Part shown: piece after piece, positions 6,009-8,352 of the stretch
Layout of the letters: the number at the start of each line of letters is the position of its first letter
How positions within the stretch are numbered: the first letter of the stretch is position 1
Origin: Solirubrobacterales bacterium
Lineage (GTDB): Bacteria > Actinomycetota > Thermoleophilia > Solirubrobacterales > Solirubrobacteraceae
DNA length: 8,352 bases
NCBI GenBank assembly: GCA_013813955.1
Contig: JACCQW010000011.1
Coordinates: 1 to 8,352, forward strand
Direction of reading: 5' to 3'
Made by a program: the position numbers and the translations under genes
The notes under the pieces: model-generated
Seen by the model: the letters and a program-made list of their open reading frames with translations, nothing else
Told to the model about the DNA's origin: nothing
Database searches by the model: none

Positions 6009-6191
6009 CATCTGCTCGGTCAGCTGGGCGGCGAACTCCTCGTCGGTCGGCCACTCCATCTTGCGCGCCGCGTGGCGGAGGGTCACGTAGCCGTGGAGGC
6101 CGGTCCACATCGCCACGGCCAGGCGCTGGACGTAGAACGCGGTGGGGGAGACGCCGGCCCGCTTGGTGACGGCGCGGATCGTCGCTTGCAT
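6009..6191 (-). pseudogene. TetR-family regulator remnant with internal deletion
   Basis: On the minus strand 61 residues read as TetR sequence. Residues 4-20 (TIRAVTKRAGVSPTAFY) are the recognition part of the helix-turn-helix. They are followed at once by residues 23-61, including VAMWTGLHGYVTLRHA and MEWPTDEEFAAQL, which match the C-terminal ligand-domain end of WHG-type TetR proteins. The roughly 100 residues normally between them are missing. The N-terminal helix 1 is also absent: a TAG stands directly before the ATG at 6191. The frame has no natural stop after residue 61 and runs on antisense through the SnoaL-like gene. It is therefore a deletion remnant, not a working repressor. It diverges from the MMPL transporter at 6219, which it probably once controlled. 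Confidence 0.72.
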
Positions 6192-6205
6192 CTACCTTGA
6201 TCGCC

Positions 6206-6213
6206 GGAAAGGA
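6206..6213 (+). promoter_or_regulatory. Ribosome binding site of the MMPL gene
   Basis: GGAAAGGA lies 5 bases before the ATG at 6219 and fixes that start. Confidence 0.65.
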
Positions 6214-6218
6214 CCGCC

Positions 6219-8306
6219 ATGCTCACCGCCAGCATCGCCCGACATCCCCGCCGCGCGCTCCTCGGGACGCTGGCCTTTGTGCTCGTCGCCATCGTGCTCG
6301 GCGGCCCCATCTTCGGCGCGCTCGACGATGGCGATGGGTTCGTCGCGCGCGACGCTGAATCCACCAGGGCCGTCGAGGCGGCCGAGCGGGCCAGCGGCGT
6401 CGCGGTCTCCCCGGCCGTCGTGGCCCTGGTCCGCCCCGATGCAGCCGTCGGTTCGCCCGCGGGCGAGCGACGCCTACGGGAGGTCGCCCGCGGCCTTGCC
6501 GCCGTCCCCGGCGTCGCCACGGTCCAGGGTGCGCGCGGGCCGCCCCTGAGTTCGACCGACGGCCGGACCGCGTATCTGGCGGCGACGCTCGCGGCGGGCG
6601 CCGACGAGGATGCCGTCCTCGCGGCCCTGGAGGAGCGCTTCGAGGACGCGCCGGGGGTCACGCTGGGTGGAAGCCTCCTGGCCGACGACCAGCTGGGCTC
6701 TCAGATCTCCGAGGACCTGGGTCGCGCGGAGACCATCGCGTTCCCGCTCCTGCTGCTGCTCTCCTTCCTGTTCTTCCGCGGCTGGCGCGCCGCGGCGCTG
6801 CCGCTGATCGTCGGGGTCGTGACCATCTTCGGCACCTTCCTCGTGTTGCGCGGCATCAACGAGATCAAGGAGCTGTCGATCTTCTCGCTGAACCTCGTGA
6901 TCGGCTTGGGCCTCGGGCTGGCGATCGACTACATGCTCTTCTTGCTCACGCGCTACCGCGAGGAGCTCGAACGCAGCGGCCCGGGGCCGGCGGCGGTCCG
7001 GGCCACGATGGCGACCGCCGGACGGACGGTGCTCTACAGCGCCGCCACCGTCGCCATCGCGCTCGCCGGGCTGGTCGTCTTCCCGCTCGGCTTCCTGCAG
7101 TCGATGGGCATCGGCGGCGCGGCCGTCGCCCTGATCGCCGCCGCCGCCTCATGCGTGATCGCGCCGGCGCTGTTCTCGCTGTGGAACGTCAAGCTGCGCG
7201 CCCGGCGCTCACGCACCGACGGCGCGGCGCGCTGGTACTCGGTGGCCCAGCGGGTCATGGCCCGCCCGGGACTCGTGGCCGTGCTCACCATGGCCGTGAT
7301 GGTCGCCCTCACCCTGCCCGCGCTGCGCGCCGAGTGGACGCCCGTCGACGTCACCTCCGTTCCCGAAGGCCTGAGCGCCCGTACGGTCGGAGACACGCTC
7401 GCGCGCGACTTCCCGCGCGAGCAGACCAACCCCGCGCTCGTGACCATCGAAGCCGGCCGCGAGGATCGCGATGCGGTTGGGGCCTTCGCGCGCCAGATCG
7501 CCGACGCACCCGGCGTAGCCCGTGTGGCCGAGCCTCGCAGCCTGGACGCCTCGACCTGGCAGATCGACGTGACCGCCCGGGGCGAGCCGACCGGGCAGGT
7601 GGCCCGTGACGCCGTGGCCGCTCTGCGCGAGCAGGACGCGGGCTTTCCCGTGCTCGTCGGCGGCGAGGCGGCCGAGTTCATCGACCAGCAGGACGCGATC
7701 GGGTCGCGTCTGCCCCTTGCCCTCGGCCTGCTGGCCTTTCTCACCTTCGCCGTCCTGTGGCTGATGACCGGCTCGGTCGTGCTGCCCATCAAGGCGCTCG
7801 TCATGAACGTGCTCACGGTCGGCTCGACGCTCGGTCTGCTCACCCTCGTCTTCCAGGACGGCCGTTTCGAGGGTCTGCTCGGGTACACGGCCAACGGCGG
7901 CATCGAGCCCACCGACTTCGTGGTCACGGCCGCGCTCGTCTTCGCGCTCTCGACCGACTACGGGGTGTTCCTGCTCGGGCGCATCAAGGAAGCCCGCGAC
8001 CGCGGCCTGCCTGACCGCGAGGCGGTCGCCGTGGGCCTGTCCCAGACCGGCTCGGTGGTCACCGCGGCGGCCATCCTGCTGGCCGTCGCCATCGGCGCCT
8101 TCACCACCTCCTCGGTGCTGTTCATCAAGCAGATCGGCCTCGGCGCCGCGCTCGGCGTGCTGATCGACGCCTTCGTAGTCCGCGGGCTCCTCGTTCCCGC
8201 GCTGATGGCGATGCTCGGAAAGCGGAACTGGTGGTCGCCGGGCCCGCTGCGCCGGCTGCACCGGCGTCTCGGCGTGCGCGACCCCCACGGCCTGGAGGCC
8301 GCCTGA
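6219..8306 (+). CDS. MMPL/RND-family transporter
   Basis: This 695-residue inner-membrane exporter is driven by the proton gradient; family members export lipids, siderophores or drugs. It has the two-fold RND layout: TM1 at about 13-33, an extracytoplasmic domain at 35-170, TM2-6 within 172-319, TM7 at about 351-368, a second outside domain at 370-497, and TM8-12 within 498-662. The proton-relay Asp-Tyr pairs are present in both halves: Asp237-Tyr238 in GLAIDYMLFL (TM4) and Asp580-Tyr581 in ALSTDYGVFL (TM10), as in MmpL3. Length is normal for actinobacterial members and nothing looks broken. GGAAAGGA precedes the ATG by 5 bases. The stop overlaps the next ATG (TGATG), so a partner gene follows. 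A broken TetR gene diverges upstream. The substrate cannot be told from sequence. Confidence 0.93.
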   Translation: MLTASIARHPRRALLGTLAFVLVAIVLGGPIFGALDDGDGFVARDAESTRAVEAAERASGVAVSPAVVALVRPDAAVGSPAGERRLREVARGLAAVPGVATVQGARGPPLSSTDGRTAYLAATLAAGADEDAVLAALEERFEDAPGVTLGGSLLADDQLGSQISEDLGRAETIAFPLLLLLSFLFFRGWRAAALPLIVGVVTIFGTFLVLRGINEIKELSIFSLNLVIGLGLGLAIDYMLFLLTRYREELERSGPGPAAVRATMATAGRTVLYSAATVAIALAGLVVFPLGFLQSMGIGGAAVALIAAAASCVIAPALFSLWNVKLRARRSRTDGAARWYSVAQRVMARPGLVAVLTMAVMVALTLPALRAEWTPVDVTSVPEGLSARTVGDTLARDFPREQTNPALVTIEAGREDRDAVGAFARQIADAPGVARVAEPRSLDASTWQIDVTARGEPTGQVARDAVAALREQDAGFPVLVGGEAAEFIDQQDAIGSRLPLALGLLAFLTFAVLWLMTGSVVLPIKALVMNVLTVGSTLGLLTLVFQDGRFEGLLGYTANGGIEPTDFVVTAALVFALSTDYGVFLLGRIKEARDRGLPDREAVAVGLSQTGSVVTAAAILLAVAIGAFTTSSVLFIKQIGLGAALGVLIDAFVVRGLLVPALMAMLGKRNWWSPGPLRRLHRRLGVRDPHGLEAA
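8294..8298 (+). promoter_or_regulatory. Ribosome binding site of the right-edge gene
   Basis: GGAGG, inside the last MMPL codons, lies 7 bases before the ATG at 8306 and supports that ATG as a real start. Confidence 0.6.
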
Positions 8307-8352
8307 TGTTCGCGCCATCGGTGCCCGAGGTGCGGCGCCGCGCGCCGTGGCG
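8306..8352 (+). CDS. Start of a gene coupled to the MMPL transporter (cut by right edge)
   Basis: The ATG at 8306 overlaps the MMPL stop by one base (TGATG) and has GGAGG 7 bases upstream. Only 15 residues are visible (MFAPSVPEVRRRAPW), too few to name a family. Coupling suggests a product that works with the exporter or is made with it. Confidence 0.6.
   Translation, partial: MFAPSVPEVRRRAPW

Noticed and set aside
5471..6169. 232-codon plus-strand ORF beginning in the thioredoxin-like remnant
   Set aside because: Only the first 20 or so residues look like protein. The rest is Arg-rich out-of-frame reading of the SnoaL gene, so only the front part is kept, in the pseudogene.
7209..8318. 369-codon minus-strand ORF opposite the MMPL gene
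   Set aside because: Gln/Gly/Arg/His-rich shadow; the MMPL reading has 12 membrane segments and both Asp-Tyr pairs.

Overview
The window is very GC-rich, with G or C at nearly every third codon position. It has actinobacterial features: start/stop overlaps of 1 or 4 bases between genes, probable leaderless promoters, MMPL and NhaA transporters, and an ArsR regulator of the CmtR type. The gene set and composition fit a soil actinobacterium, perhaps of the Thermoleophilia (Solirubrobacter/Conexibacter-like). That placement is inference; no marker gene is present.

Layout. (1) Positions 1-511, minus strand: the 5' part of a secreted protein built of short Leu/Ala-rich repeats, running off the left edge. 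(2) Positions 705-2126, plus: an FAD-dependent oxidoreductase of the phytoene-desaturase/PYROXD2 type, divergent from gene 1. (3) Positions 2296-3564, plus: a complete NhaA Na+/H+ antiporter. (4) Positions 3637-5377, plus: a tightly overlapping run with a CmtR-like ArsR repressor (all three thiolate metal ligands present), a CDF-type cation transporter with an altered metal site and a Cys/His/acidic tail, a small frameshifted ORF, a 49-residue single-pass membrane protein, and a membrane-anchored class I cytochrome c. (5) Positions 5374-6191: a scar-like stretch with an intact SnoaL/NTF2-like gene between two broken genes, a thioredoxin-like remnant on plus and a TetR-regulator remnant on minus. 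(6) Positions 6219-8306, plus: a complete MMPL/RND transporter, coupled to a new gene starting at 8306 and cut by the right edge.

How they may work together. The best candidate for an undescribed system is the 3637-5377 run. A soft-metal (Cd/Pb-type) repressor is translationally coupled to an unusual CDF transporter, then to tiny membrane proteins and a haem c protein. This suggests metal-regulated efflux or handling tied to the cell envelope or respiratory chain. The TetR remnant diverges from the MMPL gene, as TetR regulators of such exporters usually do, but has lost most of its core, so the exporter has probably lost its local repressor. No rRNA, tRNA, CRISPR array, insertion sequence or origin was seen.
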